The notes: generated by a model not told the origin, from the sequence alone. Positions 47,122-57,462 are shown, counted from the stretch's first letter. The stretch is DNA of 64,000 nucleotides from Ovoidimarina sp963698645 (GCA_963698645.1 CAVORP010000007.1:310001-374000), one strand, 5' to 3'. Translations and numbers: made by a program.

Positions 47122-49724
47122 ATGACGACACAAAGGTTCAGCCCTGACGCGGCGGTTCGCCGTCTGACCTGGCCGGTGCGGTTGACCCGCGCGGGCCTGC
47201 TTGCCGAGCGCGCGCTGCGCGCCTTCTGGCCGCTTTTCACCATCGTGATGGCCGCGCTGGCGGCGCTGATGCTGGGCCTGCAGGACAGCCTGCCGCTCGA
47301 GGCCGTCTGGGCCGGTGCCGTGGTCGTCGTGGCGGGCGCGGTCTGGACCTTGTGGCGCGGGATAAGGCGGTTTCGACCCGCCGACCGAGGCGGAGGCGCT
47401 GGACCGGCTGGACCGGACCCTTCCGGGACGCCCCATCGCCGCGATCACCGACAGCCAGGCGATCGGCGCGGGCGATCTGGCGTCGGAGCAGGTCTGGCAC
47501 GCGCATATGCAGCGGATGGCCGAACGCGCCGCCGCCGCGCGCCCGGTGCGGCCCGATCTTCGGCTGGCCGACCGCGACCCCTATGCCCTGCGCTATGTCG
47601 CGCTCATGGCCTTTGTCACCGCGCTTCTCTTCGGGTCGATCTGGCGCGTGGCCAGCGTGGGCGAGATGACACCGGTGCTGGGTGGCGAGGCGCTTGCCGC
47701 CGGGCCGTCATGGGAGGGCTGGGTGGAGCCGCCCGCCTATACCGGACGTCCGAGCCTGTACCTCAACGATATCGACCGCGAAACGCTGATCGTCCCGGCG
47801 GGCAGCGAGATCAGCCTGCGGCTTTACGGCGAGGTCGGCGCGCTGACGGTCGACGAGACGGTTTCGGCGCGGACGGGCGAAGTGCCGCCCGCATCCGATC
47901 CGACGCAGAATTTCACGGTGGCGCAGGACGGACGGATTGCGATTTCCGGCCCCGGCGGGCGCGAGTGGGAGATCCGGGTGATCCCCGACGAGGCCCCCTC
48001 GATCGAACTGACGGCGCCGCTGGAGCGCACCGTGGGCGGCGAGTTCCGCCAGCCCTTTGCGGCACGGGACGATTACGCGGTGGTTGCGGGCCGGGCCGAG
48101 ATCACGCTGGATCCCGCGCGTGCCGACCGGAGGTATGGTCTGGCCGTCGATCCCGAGCCGCGCGAGGTGGTCGTGCTGGACCTGCCGCTGACGATCACCG
48201 GCGACCGGGCGGAATTCGAGGAGACCCTGATCGACGATCTGGCCCAGCATCCCTGGGCCGGCCTGCCGGTCAGTCTGACGCTTTTCGCGGAGGATGCGGC
48301 CGGGCAGACCGGCGCGAGCCCGGTGGAAGAGGTGACCCTGCCGGCGCGGCGGTTCTTCGACCCGCTGGCCTCGGCGATCATCGAACAGCGGCGCGATCTT
48401 TTGTGGTCGCGCGAGAATGCGCCGCGCATCGCCGCCGTGTTGCGCGCGGTGAGCCATGCGCCCGAGGACCTGTTCCGTTCCGAGACCGCCTATCTGAAGC
48501 TGCGGGTCGCGATCCGGCGGCTGGAGGCGGCGTTCACCTATGGCACGGTGACGACCGAGTTGCAGGATGAGACCGCCGAGGTTCTGTGGGATATCGCGAT
48601 CCTGATCGAAGAGGGCGATCTGGCGGATGCGCTGGAGCGGCTGCGGCGGGCGCAGGACCGGCTGTCGGATGCGATCGAGAACGGCGCGACGGATCAGGAA
48701 ATCGCCGAGCTGATGGATGAACTGCGCGAGGCGATGCAGGATTACATGCGCCAGTTGGCCGAGCAGCAGCAGGGCGACCAGAACCAGCAGGCGCAGAACG
48801 AGAACATGCAGGAGATGACCGGCGACCAGCTGGAACAGATGTTGCAGCGGTTGCAGGAACTGATGGAACAGGGCCGCACCGCCGAGGCGCAGCAGCTTCT
48901 GGAGCAGTTGCGGCAGATGATGGAGAACATGCAGATCGCGCAGGGCCAGCAGGGCCAGAACGGTCAGCAAAGCGAAGGCCAGCAGGCGATGGAAGGTCTG
49001 GCCGAGACGCTTCGGGAACAGCAGGAGCTGTCGGACGAGGCGTTTCGCGATCTGCAGGAGCAGTTCGGCCAGAACCAGCCGGGCCAGAACCAGCAGCCCG
49101 GGCAACAGGGTCAGCAGGGTCAGGGCCAGCAGCCGGGGCAACCGGGCGAGGGCCAGCCGGGCGACGGACAGCAGCAGGGCCAGGGACAGGGTCAGGGTCA
49201 GCAACCCGGGCACGGACCCGTTGAACCCGCAGGGGCTTGGCCGACCGGCAACAGGCCCTGCGGCAGGAATTGGGCCGCCAGCAGCAGAACCTGCCCGGGG
49301 CGGGCACCCCCGAGGGCGAGGCCGCGCGCGACGCGCTTGACCGGGCGGGCCGCGCCATGGACGGCGCCGAGGAGGCGCTGCGCGACGAGGATTACGCCGG
49401 CGCGCTGGACGACCAGTCCGAGGCGATCGAGGCCTTGCGCGAAGGGATGCGCGAGTTGGGCGAGCAGATGGCCCAGCAGCAGGGTCAGCCCGGCCAGCAG
49501 GGCGAGGCGATGAGCGAGGGCAACCAGGTGGGCACGCCGCGACCCGCTTGGCCGCGAAAGCGGCGAGAGCGGGCGGCTTGGCACCGATCAGAACCTTGTG
49601 CAGGACGAGGATGTCTATCGCCGTGCGCGCGAGCTTCTGGACGAAATCCGGCGGCGGTCGGCGGACCAGTCGCGCCCCGATGTCGAGCTTGGAATACCTG
49701 AAGCGGCTGCTCGACCGGTTCTGA
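47122..49724 (+). CDS. DUF4175/TIGR02302 low-complexity membrane protein (frameshifted)
   Basis: Large protein, about 867 residues, of the alphaproteobacterial low-complexity family. It has membrane helices near residues 34-80 and 160-180, a beta-rich extracytoplasmic region, a long coiled coil, then a Gln/Gly/Asn-rich stretch at about 48940-49215 (GQQGQGQQPGQPGEGQPGD pattern). The C-terminal acidic helix (RDALDRAGRAMDGAEEALRD) ends LKRLLDRF at 49724. Four shifts (near 47383, 49225, 49545 and 49695) must be corrected; several lie in the repeat-rich part. Often encoded after lysA in related genomes. Function unknown. Confidence 0.83.
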
Positions 49725-49746
49725 CCCGGCGCTCTGGCCGACGGGA

Positions 49747-50960
49747 TCAGGAGGAGCTTGAGACCAGAAGGTCGGTCAGGCGTTCCACCGAGCGTTCGAG
49801 GAACCCGTCGATCGACAAGCGCACCCCGTTGGCCCAATCCACGTAGGACGCAAGGGATGGTTCGAGTGCGGGCACCATACGGCCCAGTTGCGGCGCGTAG
49901 AGATAGAGCAGGATCAGAACCGCCGTCGCCACCATCAACGCGGCGAACCCCATGCGGAAGCCAGAGCGGCGCTTCTGGACCTGCTGGACCGATTGCGCGC
50001 CTGGGTGCCGGCCGAGACCCGGTCGGAGGTCGCGGTGAGGGTCGAATTGATTTCGTCGATATCGGGCAGGAGCGTCTTGCGCGCGCTGCCTTGATCCTCG
50101 TCGCTGCCATTGCCGCGCAGGCGGGCGGTGCGGGCGCTGATCGCGCCCTCGCCGGTTTTGGCCCGTTCCGGATCGGCAAGGCCAAGATCCGGCTGCGATT
50201 CCAGTCGCCTCGGACTCTTCCGCGCGGCGGGCGGCCAGTTCGCGCTCCGCCTCGGCGCGGAGAATGCCCAGAACGGCGGCGTCGATATCGGGGCGTTCAG
50301 GGGCCGGACGTTCGGTGGCCGCATCTTCGGCGGCCGGATGGGGTGCATCGTCGTCATCCCGCCCGTCATCGTCGTCGTAATCATCGTCGGCAGGCTCTTC
50401 GGCCGCCGCCTCTCTTCGGCTTCTTCCGCTGCTTCGTCCGGCGGCTTCCTCGATGGCTTCTTCGGCGGTTTCCTCGGCGACGGCTTCGTGGGTTTCTTCC
50501 GGTGCCTCGTCGACGGAGATTTCCGGTTCGGGCTCTGGTTCGGGTTCGGGCTCTGGTTCCCGGGCCTCTGCGGCTGCGGGTTCGGGCTCCTCGACCTCCT
50601 CTACAGGGGTCGGTGCGTCCTCTTCCGCGTCCGCGGTCTCTTCGACATCATCGTGCCACGGGTCGTCCGAGCCGCTGCCGGTCCCGTCCTCGGGCAGATC
50701 GTCGGCATCGGGGCCGCGTTCCGAGACCAGTTCCGCATCCGGTTCGTCGGTCTCGTCGCGGGAAAAGAATTCGCGGGCCTCGTCGGTCAGGCCATGGCCG
50801 GAAGAGCCTTCCTGACCGCAACAGGCTCTGATCCGGCGGAGTCACCCCCCTGGAACCACGTCTTTCCGCAATTGGAGCATTGCACGTCTCTGCCCGACGC
50901 GGGGATCATCGCCGCATCGACTTCGTATTGTGCATCGCAATTGGGGCAAATCAGACGCAT
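49747..50960 (-). CDS. Zinc-ribbon, acidic-linker, single-pass membrane protein (frameshifted)
   Basis: Starts MRLICPNCDAQYEVDAAMIP with two CxxC knuckles (CPNC and CSNC), the MJ0042-type zinc ribbon. A long acidic linker follows, including a run of Glu-Pro pairs, then a C-terminal helix (FAALMVATAVLILLYLYAPQ) and a short tail to the stop. The zinc domain would lie in the cytoplasm. Shifts near 50790, 50205 and 50000 are needed to join ribbon, linker and helix; about 404 residues. Divergent from ftsE, 160 bases between starts. Function unknown. Confidence 0.75.
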
Positions 50961-51120
50961 CAAACCCACCCGGCCTGGCATTTCGCCACTCAAATCCTGC
51001 CTCATTTGACAAGTGTCTTAGCAGGCGATTGCGAAAACGCAAAGGGATCAGGCCAATGCGCGATTGAAAGACCGACGGCGCTGAGGCAAAAGTGTCGCGC
51101 GGTGCGGTGAAGGACAGATT

Positions 51121-51798
51121 GTGATCGAACTTTCAGAGGTCGGCTATAGCTACGGAGATCGGCCGCTTTTGTCCGATCTGTCTCTGACCTTGGCCCCGGG
51201 GTCGTTTCATTTCCTGACCGGGCCGTCGGGCAGCGGCAAGACCACGTTCCTGAAGCTGTGCTACCTAGAACTGGCCGTCCAGCGCGGTCGGATCGAGATC
51301 TTCGGCGAGGACGCGGCCGAGCTTGACCGCGACCGCGTGGCCAAGGTGCGCCAGCGGATCGGGATCGTGCATCAGGATTGCCAGTTCCTCGACCATCTGT
51401 CGGTGGCCGAGAACATCGCCCTGCCGCTGACCGTCGCGGGGCGCAATCCCGAGGCCGAGCGCGAGAACCTGACCCAGCTTCTGGATTGGGTCGGCCTGAC
51501 CGACCGCGCCCGCGCGCGCCCGCCGGAACTGTCGGGCGGCGAGCGGCAGCGCGCCGCCCTTGCCCGCGCCGTCATCATGTCGCCCGACCTGATCCTTGCC
51601 GACGAACCCACCGGCAACGTGGATTGGGAGATGTCGACGCGGCTCCTGCAGCTTCTGGTGCAGCTGAACAAGATGGGCAAGACGGTGCTGGTGGCGACCC
51701 ACGACCTTGCCCTGATCCGGCAGGCCAAGGCGCAGGTTCAGGCCCGCGTGCTGCGGCTGCGCGGCGGCGCGCTGCAACTGGCGGGGACTGATTTGTGA
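51121..51798 (+). CDS. ftsE: Cell division ATP-binding protein FtsE
   Basis: ABC ATPase of the FtsEX complex that activates septal peptidoglycan hydrolysis. Starts at a GTG (51121) after AAGGA. Walker A GPSGSGKTT, signature LSGGERQRAALARA, Walker B LILADEPTG; 225 residues, intact. Its stop overlaps the ftsX start. Confidence 0.93.
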   Translation: MIELSEVGYSYGDRPLLSDLSLTLAPGSFHFLTGPSGSGKTTFLKLCYLELAVQRGRIEIFGEDAAELDRDRVAKVRQRIGIVHQDCQFLDHLSVAENIALPLTVAGRNPEAERENLTQLLDWVGLTDRARARPPELSGGERQRAALARAVIMSPDLILADEPTGNVDWEMSTRLLQLLVQLNKMGKTVLVATHDLALIRQAKAQVQARVLRLRGGALQLAGTDL

Positions 51799-52690
51799 TG
51801 GAAAAGGGTCTGTTTCTGCCCGCCAAGGACGATCCGAACCGGATCGTGCCGCCCACCGGCATCACCGCGCTGCTGACGGTATTCGTGGCGGGCGCGATGG
51901 CCTATCTCTGTGTCTTCGCGCTTGCGCTTCTGTTCTCGACCGACCGGCTTGCGGACCGCTGGGCCGAGGAGCTTGCGCGGACGGCCACGGTGCGGATCTC
52001 GGCCCCCGCCGAGCAGATCCCGGCCCAGACCGCGGCGGCGCTGGCCATTCTGGAGCAGACGCCGGGGATCGCCGAGGCGCGGGCGCTGTCGGACGCGGAG
52101 CAGCGTGACCTGCTGGAACCCTGGTTCGGGCCGGATCTGCCGATCGACGCGCTGCCCCTGCCCCGGCTGATCGAGATCATCGAGACCGCCGAGGGGTTCG
52201 ATGCCGAAGGGCTTGCGGCTGCGGCTTCGGGCCGAGGTTCCCGGTGCGGTTCTGGACGATCACACGCGCTGGCGGCGGCCCCTGATCGAGGCGGCGGAGC
52301 GGTTGCGGTTTCTGGGCTGGCTGTCGGTGGTTCTGATCGGCGGATCGCTTGCGGCGATGGTGACGCTGGCGGCCAGTGCGGCGCTGTCGGCCAATGCGCG
52401 CGTGATTGCGGTCCTGCGGCTGATCGGAGCCAAGGATGCCTATGTCGCACGGGCCTTTACCCGGCGGTTCACCCTGCGGACGCTGGCGGGCGCGGCGGCC
52501 GGGACGCTTGCCGGCATGGCCTCGGTCGCGGTCCTGCCCGCATCGGACACGCCGGGCGCGTTCCTGTCGGGGCTTGGCTTTGCCGGGGCGGAGTGGCTGC
52601 TGCCGCTGTCTCATCCCCCTTATGGCCGGGGTCCTGTCGTTCTGGGCCACGCGTCTGGCGGCGATGCGGCGTTTGAGGGAGACGCGATGA
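51798..52690 (+). CDS. ftsX: Cell division protein FtsX (frameshifted)
   Basis: Four-helix permease partner of FtsE. N-terminal cytoplasmic tail, helix near residues 22-45, a periplasmic loop (VRISAPAEQIPAQTAAALAI, TAEGFDAEG), then three helices (FLGWLSVVLIGGSLAAMVTL and others). Two shifts, near 52218 and 52608, are needed; about 297 residues. ATG 51798 was chosen (GTG 51795 is in frame just before it). The stop at 52690 overlaps the plsC start. Confidence 0.87.
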
Positions 52691-53430
52691 TGGGTCACGC
52701 ATTCCAGTGGCTGCGGTCGCTGATCTTCAACATCCAGATCTACGTGATGATGCTTGTGCTGGCGATCGTCTATTTCCCATGGGCGCTGTGGAGCCGGGAC
52801 GGGGCGCTTGCCGCCTGTCACGCGTGGTGCCGCTGGGTCCTCTGGACGATGTCGTGGATGGTGGGGCTGAAGGTCGAGGTGCGGGGCACGCCACCGCAAG
52901 GTCCGGCGCTGGTGGCCGCCAAGCACCAGAGCTTTCTTGATATCATCGTGATCTTCGGCACCGTTCCCATGGGGCGGTTCATCATGAAGCGCGAATTGCT
53001 GTTCGCGCCGCTTCTGGGCCAGTACGCCTGGCGGATCGGCTGTGTGCCGGTGAACCGCGGCAAGCGCGGCAAGGCGATCGGGCAGATGGTGGCGGATGTG
53101 ACCCGCGGGATGAAGCGGCCGGGGCAGCTTATCATCTATCCGCAGGGCACACGCGTGGCGCCGGGGGTTTCGAAACCCTACAAGATCGGCACCGGGATAT
53201 TGTACGAGGCGCTGGGGCAGGATTGCTATCCGGTGGCCACGAATGTGGGTCTGTTCTGGCCCAAACGGGGTATTTTGCGCAAACCCGGCGTGGCGGTGGT
53301 GGAATTCCTGCCGAAGATCCGGGCGGGCAAGTCGAAGGAGGACTTCATGGAGGTGATCGGCGTGCAGATCGAAAGCCGGTCCGATACGCTGATGGCCGAG
53401 GCGGAGTTCGGCGGCGGGCATAGCTCTTGA
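52687..53430 (+). CDS. plsC: 1-acyl-sn-glycerol-3-phosphate acyltransferase
   Basis: Second acylation step of phospholipid synthesis. One N-terminal membrane helix, then the catalytic AKHQSFLDIIV (His-x4-Asp), the glycerol phosphate motif MKRELLFAPLLG, PVNRGKRGKAI and the IIYPQGTRVAPG block. The 247-residue frame is intact. Coupled by ATGA to ftsX and by TTGA to the next gene. Confidence 0.93.
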   Translation: MMGHAFQWLRSLIFNIQIYVMMLVLAIVYFPWALWSRDGALAACHAWCRWVLWTMSWMVGLKVEVRGTPPQGPALVAAKHQSFLDIIVIFGTVPMGRFIMKRELLFAPLLGQYAWRIGCVPVNRGKRGKAIGQMVADVTRGMKRPGQLIIYPQGTRVAPGVSKPYKIGTGILYEALGQDCYPVATNVGLFWPKRGILRKPGVAVVEFLPKIRAGKSKEDFMEVIGVQIESRSDTLMAEAEFGGGHSS

Positions 53431-54032
53431 AGCCGATCGAAGATCTCGCGGCACTGGAGGCGCTTTACGGCACGCCGGCGGCGCCATCGCTGCGGAAGGT
53501 CGCGGACCGGATGACGCCGGGCTATGCGGCGTGGATCGCGCGGGCGCGGTTCTGCGTTTTGGGCACGGTCGGCCCCGAGGGCACGGATGGCAGCCCCCGG
53601 GGTGACGATGGCCCGGTGGTGCGCGTCCTGGACGCCCGGACGCTGGCCCTGCCCGACTGGCACGGCAACAACCGGATCGACAGTCTGCGCAACATCGTGG
53701 CCGATCCGCGGGTATCGCTGATGTTCATGGTCGCCGGATCGACGAACGTGGTGCGGGTGAACGGAACCGCGATCGTGACGGCCGATGGCGAGTTGCGGGC
53801 CGGTTTTGCGCGGGACGGGAAAGAGCCGCGCAGCGTGATCGTGGTGACCATCGGCGAGATCTATTTCCAATGTGCCCGGGCGGTGATGCGGGCCGGGCTT
53901 TGGAGCGGGGTGGACGAGAGCGCGGACCTACCCTCGCCCGGGGATCTTCTGGCCGAGATGACCGGCGGCGCGGAGGGCGGTGCGACCTATGACGCCGACT
54001 GGGCGCCCCGCGCGGCCCGGACCATGTGGTAG
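53427..54032 (+). CDS. Pyridoxamine 5'-phosphate oxidase-family flavoprotein
   Basis: A 201-residue protein starting at a TTG within the plsC stop. It shows the split-barrel flavin-binding blocks RFCVLGTVGPEGTDGSPRGD, LPDWHGNNRIDSLRNI, RVSLMFMVAGSTNVVRVNG and the C-terminal EIYFQCARAVMRAGLW. These match general FMN-binding proteins rather than true PdxH. Substrate unknown. Confidence 0.85.
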   Translation: MKPIEDLAALEALYGTPAAPSLRKVADRMTPGYAAWIARARFCVLGTVGPEGTDGSPRGDDGPVVRVLDARTLALPDWHGNNRIDSLRNIVADPRVSLMFMVAGSTNVVRVNGTAIVTADGELRAGFARDGKEPRSVIVVTIGEIYFQCARAVMRAGLWSGVDESADLPSPGDLLAEMTGGAEGGATYDADWAPRAARTMW

Positions 54033-54036
54033 GGCG

Positions 54037-54999
54037 TCAGGCCGCCAGTCCGCGCGATCCCATGTCGAGGAACCGCTTGCGCCGGTCCTTGACCAGCTTG
54101 TCGCCCGAAAGCTCGACGAGTTCGGCAAGCATAGAGTCTATTTCCTTACCCACCGCCTTGATCGAGGCGTTGCGGTCGCGCTGGGCCCCGCCCATGGGTT
54201 CGGGGATGATCCGGTCGATCACGCCCAGCGTCTTGAGGTCCTGCGCGGTCAGGCGCAGCGCCTCGGCGGCCTCGCGCATCTTTTCGGCATCCTTCCAGAG
54301 GATCGAGGCGCAGCCCTCGGGCGAGATCACGGAATAGATCGAATGTTCCAGCATCGCCACGCGGTTCGCCGTGGCGAATGCCACCGCGCCGCCGGAGCCG
54401 CCTTCGCCGATGATGACGCTGACCAGCGGCACCCGGACCTTGAGGCACATCTCGGTGGAGCGGGCGATCGCCTCGGACTGACCGCGTTCCTCGGCGCCCT
54501 TGCCGGGAAACGCGCCGGGCGTATCGACAAGGGTGATGATCGGCACGTTGAAGCGGCTGGCCAGTTCCATCAGGCGGATCGCCTTGCGGTAGCCCTCGGG
54601 GCGCGCCATGCCGAAGTTATGTTCGATCCGGGTCTTGGTGTCGGTGCCCTTTTCGTGGCCGATCACCATCACCGGCCGGTCGTTGAGCCGCGCCAGACCG
54701 CCCATCACCGCCATGTCGTCGGCAAAGTTCCGGTCGCCGGCAAGCGGCGTGTAATCGGTGAACAGCGCCTTGATGTAATCCTGGCAATGGGGCCGGTCGG
54801 GATGGCGCGCCACCTGGCATTTGCGCCAGGGCGACAGGTCCTTGTAGAGGTCCTTGAGCATCTGCGCGGCCTTGGCGTCCAGCGCCGCGGCCTCTTTCGA
54901 GACATCCATGCCTTCGCTGGACCGGGCCATGGCGCGCAGTTCTTCGGCCTTGCCTTCGATCTCGGCGAGCGGTTTTTCGAATTCGAGGTAGTTGGTCAT
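54037..54999 (-). CDS. accA: Acetyl-CoA carboxylase carboxyltransferase subunit alpha
   Basis: Transfers the carboxyl group from biotin to acetyl-CoA in the first step of fatty acid synthesis. Intact 320 residues: MTNYLEFEKPLAEIEGKAEE, the HPDRPHCQDYIKALF block, GHEKGTDTKTRIEHNFGMA, LVDTPGAFPGKGAEERGQSE and IGEGGSGGAVA. ATG 54999 was chosen as the family start over the upstream frame. Confidence 0.96.
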   Translation of the reverse strand: MTNYLEFEKPLAEIEGKAEELRAMARSSEGMDVSKEAAALDAKAAQMLKDLYKDLSPWRKCQVARHPDRPHCQDYIKALFTDYTPLAGDRNFADDMAVMGGLARLNDRPVMVIGHEKGTDTKTRIEHNFGMARPEGYRKAIRLMELASRFNVPIITLVDTPGAFPGKGAEERGQSEAIARSTEMCLKVRVPLVSVIIGEGGSGGAVAFATANRVAMLEHSIYSVISPEGCASILWKDAEKMREAAEALRLTAQDLKTLGVIDRIIPEPMGGAQRDRNASIKAVGKEIDSMLAELVELSGDKLVKDRRKRFLDMGSRGLAA

Positions 55000-55076
55000 G
55001 GCGCCCTTCGTTCCCTTGCGGCTGTTTCTATATGTCTGCATGAAAGGCCTGTTGCAACTCCTGCGGGGGATCGGGC

Positions 55077-56195
55077 TTGGCCAAGGCGAAAGAAATTCTG
55101 GAGCGCGTGTGGTGGGCCGGGGTGCGCGCGGTGCGCGGAGACGAGGCCGTCACTGTCGCGCTGGGCGATCTGACCGGCCCCGCGCCGGACCGGATCATCG
55201 CGGTGGGCAAGGCCGCCGCGAGCATGGCCCGGGCGGCGACGGACCGGTTCGGGCCGGACGTGCCCTGTCTGGTGATCACGAAATACGGCCATTCCGAAGA
55301 CGCGGGCCTGCCACCCGGGACGGAAATCATCGAATCCGCCCATCCGGTGCCCGATACTGCCTCCCTTCAGGCCGGGGCGCGGCTTCTGGAGGCGGTAGGG
55401 GGCATGACGGCCGACAGTCACCTTCTGTTGCTGGTCTCGGGCGGTGCCTCGTCGCTGGTGGAGGTTCTGGAGGGTGACCTGACGCTGGAGGATCTGGCGC
55501 GGCTGAACCGCGAAATGCTGGCGCAGGGGTTAGATATCCACGCGATGAACGCGCGGCGCAAGACGATCTCGCGGATCAAGGGGGGCAAGCTTCTGGCGGA
55601 GTTTCCGGGGGCACGGGCGACAGTACTTGCGATTTCCGATGTCGAGGGCGACGCGATGGGCGTGATCGGATCGGGGATCGGCGCCGCGCCGGCGACCCGC
55701 GGTTTTGCCTATGAGGGTCGGATCGTGGCGTCGAATGCGATTGCGCGCGCGGCGGCGGCGGCAGAGGCGCGGCGACTGGGGCTGACGGTGCTGTCGTCGG
55801 AAGAGACGCTTTATTGTGACGTGGCCGAGGCCGCCGGGCGGATCGCGGGGGCGCTGGACGGAACGCCGGGATTGCGGATCTGGGGCGGCGAGCCGGTGAC
55901 GGTTCTGCCGCCCGACCCCGGTCGGGGCGGGCGCAACCAGGCGCTGGCGCTGTCGGTGGCCGAGCGGATCGCGGGGCGCGGGGGTCTGAGCGTGCTGGTG
56001 GCGGGAACCGATGGCAGCGATGGGCCCACGAATGCCGCAGGGGGGCTTGTGGATGGCGCAACATGGGGCCCCGGGGGCGCCGAGGCCCTGATTGCCGCCG
56101 ATAGCGGGACCTATCTGGATGCGCGGGGGGCGCTGTTCGTGACCGGACCCACCGGGACGAATGTCATGGATCTGGCGCTGGCGCTTCAGGCGTGA
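55077..56195 (+). CDS. Glycerate 2-kinase (MOFRL family)
   Basis: Phosphorylates D-glycerate. The intact 372-residue protein shows VGKAAASMARAA, SAHPVPDTASLQAG, LLLVSGGASSLVE, ISDVEGDAMGVIGSG, RGGRNQALALSVAE and AGTDGSDGPTNAAGG, all typical of the TtuD/GckA group. It starts at a TTG (55077) preceded by GGGGGAT. The pathway context (glycine, hydroxypyruvate or tartrate use) is not given by its neighbours. Confidence 0.9.
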   Translation: MAKAKEILERVWWAGVRAVRGDEAVTVALGDLTGPAPDRIIAVGKAAASMARAATDRFGPDVPCLVITKYGHSEDAGLPPGTEIIESAHPVPDTASLQAGARLLEAVGGMTADSHLLLLVSGGASSLVEVLEGDLTLEDLARLNREMLAQGLDIHAMNARRKTISRIKGGKLLAEFPGARATVLAISDVEGDAMGVIGSGIGAAPATRGFAYEGRIVASNAIARAAAAAEARRLGLTVLSSEETLYCDVAEAAGRIAGALDGTPGLRIWGGEPVTVLPPDPGRGGRNQALALSVAERIAGRGGLSVLVAGTDGSDGPTNAAGGLVDGATWGPGGAEALIAADSGTYLDARGALFVTGPTGTNVMDLALALQA

Positions 56196-56201
56196 TGCGG
56201 C

Positions 56202-56459
56202 TCACATGGGCCGGGTGCTGCGGATCGGCCCGTCATCGTATTTCGGGTCGGTGCCGCGGCGTCCGCCGGACCGTTCCAGACGGCGGCCGGTGGGGGTGAC
56301 CTGCTTGGCCGGCTTGGGCTCCGTCTTGGCGCGGTCGACCCGCGCGACCGGATCATTGCGGCCCAGCAGGGCGCGCAGGAGGCGGCTGCCAAGCAACTGG
56401 AGCACCACCACGGCCGTCATGAACGCCGCGACCGCCGGCAGGAGCGACGAGATGCCCAT
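56202..56459 (-). CDS. Small membrane protein, unknown function
   Basis: An 85-residue protein MGISSLLPAVAAFMTAVVVL with one helix (residues 4-25) and a basic tail (RRLERSGGRRGTDPKYDD). A GTG at 56510, preceded by GGAGA, would extend it by 17 residues. It lies behind the cobalamin protein on the same strand, with 157 bases between. Nothing in it is recognised. Confidence 0.55.
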   Translation of the reverse strand: MGISSLLPAVAAFMTAVVVLQLLGSRLLRALLGRNDPVARVDRAKTEPKPAKQVTPTGRRLERSGGRRGTDPKYDDGPIRSTRPM

Positions 56460-56616
56460 GTCGATACAGGCGCCGTCGGCGCCAAAGATCAGGGCGTGGA
56501 GAATTCCCACGCTCTCCGGACAATACCCGATATCCAGAATTGCTCTGCTCCGTCTGTCTTCTGACGTCTCGGCCTAGCGCGAGAATCCGGCATCAAGATG
56601 GCAATGGGGCGAGGTC

Positions 56617-57462
56617 TCAGGCGGTTCGGCGGGCCGGGCCGGCAATCGCACGTTCCCAAAGCGCCTCCATCGCGGCGAGCGCGGTGGGGAAATCGGTCGC
56701 AATCGCCTCGACCCCCGTGGAGGTCAGGAGGTCGGGGAGGTCTTGCACGATCTGGCCGCTGACAAGGATCGAGACACCGGGAGAGGACTTCCGGATCGCC
56801 GCCACCAGCCGGGACAGCCGGGGAAGCGCATAGGCGCCACCGGCGGACAGACCCACGACCGGGCTGGCCGACGTCCGGATCCCGGCCACGAGCGCGTCAT
56901 GGGTGAACCCGGTCTTGAGGTCGATGACCCAGCCTTCCTTGCGGAACAGATCGGCCGCCATGTGCATGCCGATCGTGTGGGTTTCGGCGGGAACCGAGGC
57001 GAAGACGGCGGATCTTCCGAAGCCCCCCGAGGGATTGGGGAAGAGGCGGCCGACCCGGCGCATGATGCCGGAGATGCGGCTGGTGCCAATGGAGACCATC
57101 GCGAACGGAACGCGATCTTCGTTCCACCATGCGCCCAGCATGCGGGCCGCGGGCGCAAGATGGTCGAGATAGACCGATTCGGCGGGCACCCCGTCGTCCA
57201 GCAGGCCCTGCACCATCTCGGCCGCGGCACCGGGGCTCTCGGACAGAAGCGCGAGGGCGAGTTTCTCGACCCGGGCCTCTGGGATCGGATCGGCGGGGAG
57301 TGTCCTTTTCTCGGCGCGCAGGGCGACGCGGGCCAGGACCTCTTTCGCCAGATCCGCAACGGTTTCTTCGGAAAGTCGGGCTTTCAGCCGGTCGATGCTG
57401 GCCTCGGTCTCTTCACAGCCCGGAGGCGGGAGTGACGTGCGGCCTTGATCGAGTAGTGTCAT
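56617..57462 (-). CDS. Cobalamin-binding regulator, AerR/PpaA-like
   Basis: A 281-residue soluble protein. An N-terminal helical region is followed by a helix carrying AWWNEDRVPFAMVSIGTSRI (residues 111-130), the W-rich cap helix pattern of the AerR/PpaA/CarH group, and a Rossmann-like B12 domain with ETHTIG at residues 160-165, a variant of the DxHxxG motif whose histidine ligates cobalt. The rest (VVGLSAGGAYALPRLSRLV, SILVSGQIVQDL) fits the B12 domain. No DNA-binding domain is seen, as in AerR/PpaA, so it should act through another protein. The LuxR-type regulator lies upstream on the same strand. Confidence 0.85.
   Translation of the reverse strand: MTLLDQGRTSLPPPGCEETEASIDRLKARLSEETVADLAKEVLARVALRAEKRTLPADPIPEARVEKLALALLSESPGAAAEMVQGLLDDGVPAESVYLDHLAPAARMLGAWWNEDRVPFAMVSIGTSRISGIMRRVGRLFPNPSGGFGRSAVFASVPAETHTIGMHMAADLFRKEGWVIDLKTGFTHDALVAGIRTSASPVVGLSAGGAYALPRLSRLVAAIRKSSPGVSILVSGQIVQDLPDLLTSTGVEAIATDFPTALAAMEALWERAIAGPARRTA

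Noticed and set aside
48940..49215. DNA tandem repeat or CRISPR-like array
   Set aside because: The repetition is at the protein level (Gln/Gly units), irregular in length, and without spacers or flanking cas genes.
47708..50185. Open frame of 825 codons antisense to the DUF4175 gene
   Set aside because: Shadow frame: leucine runs mirror the Gln/Gly repeat of the real gene, and no recognised domain is present.
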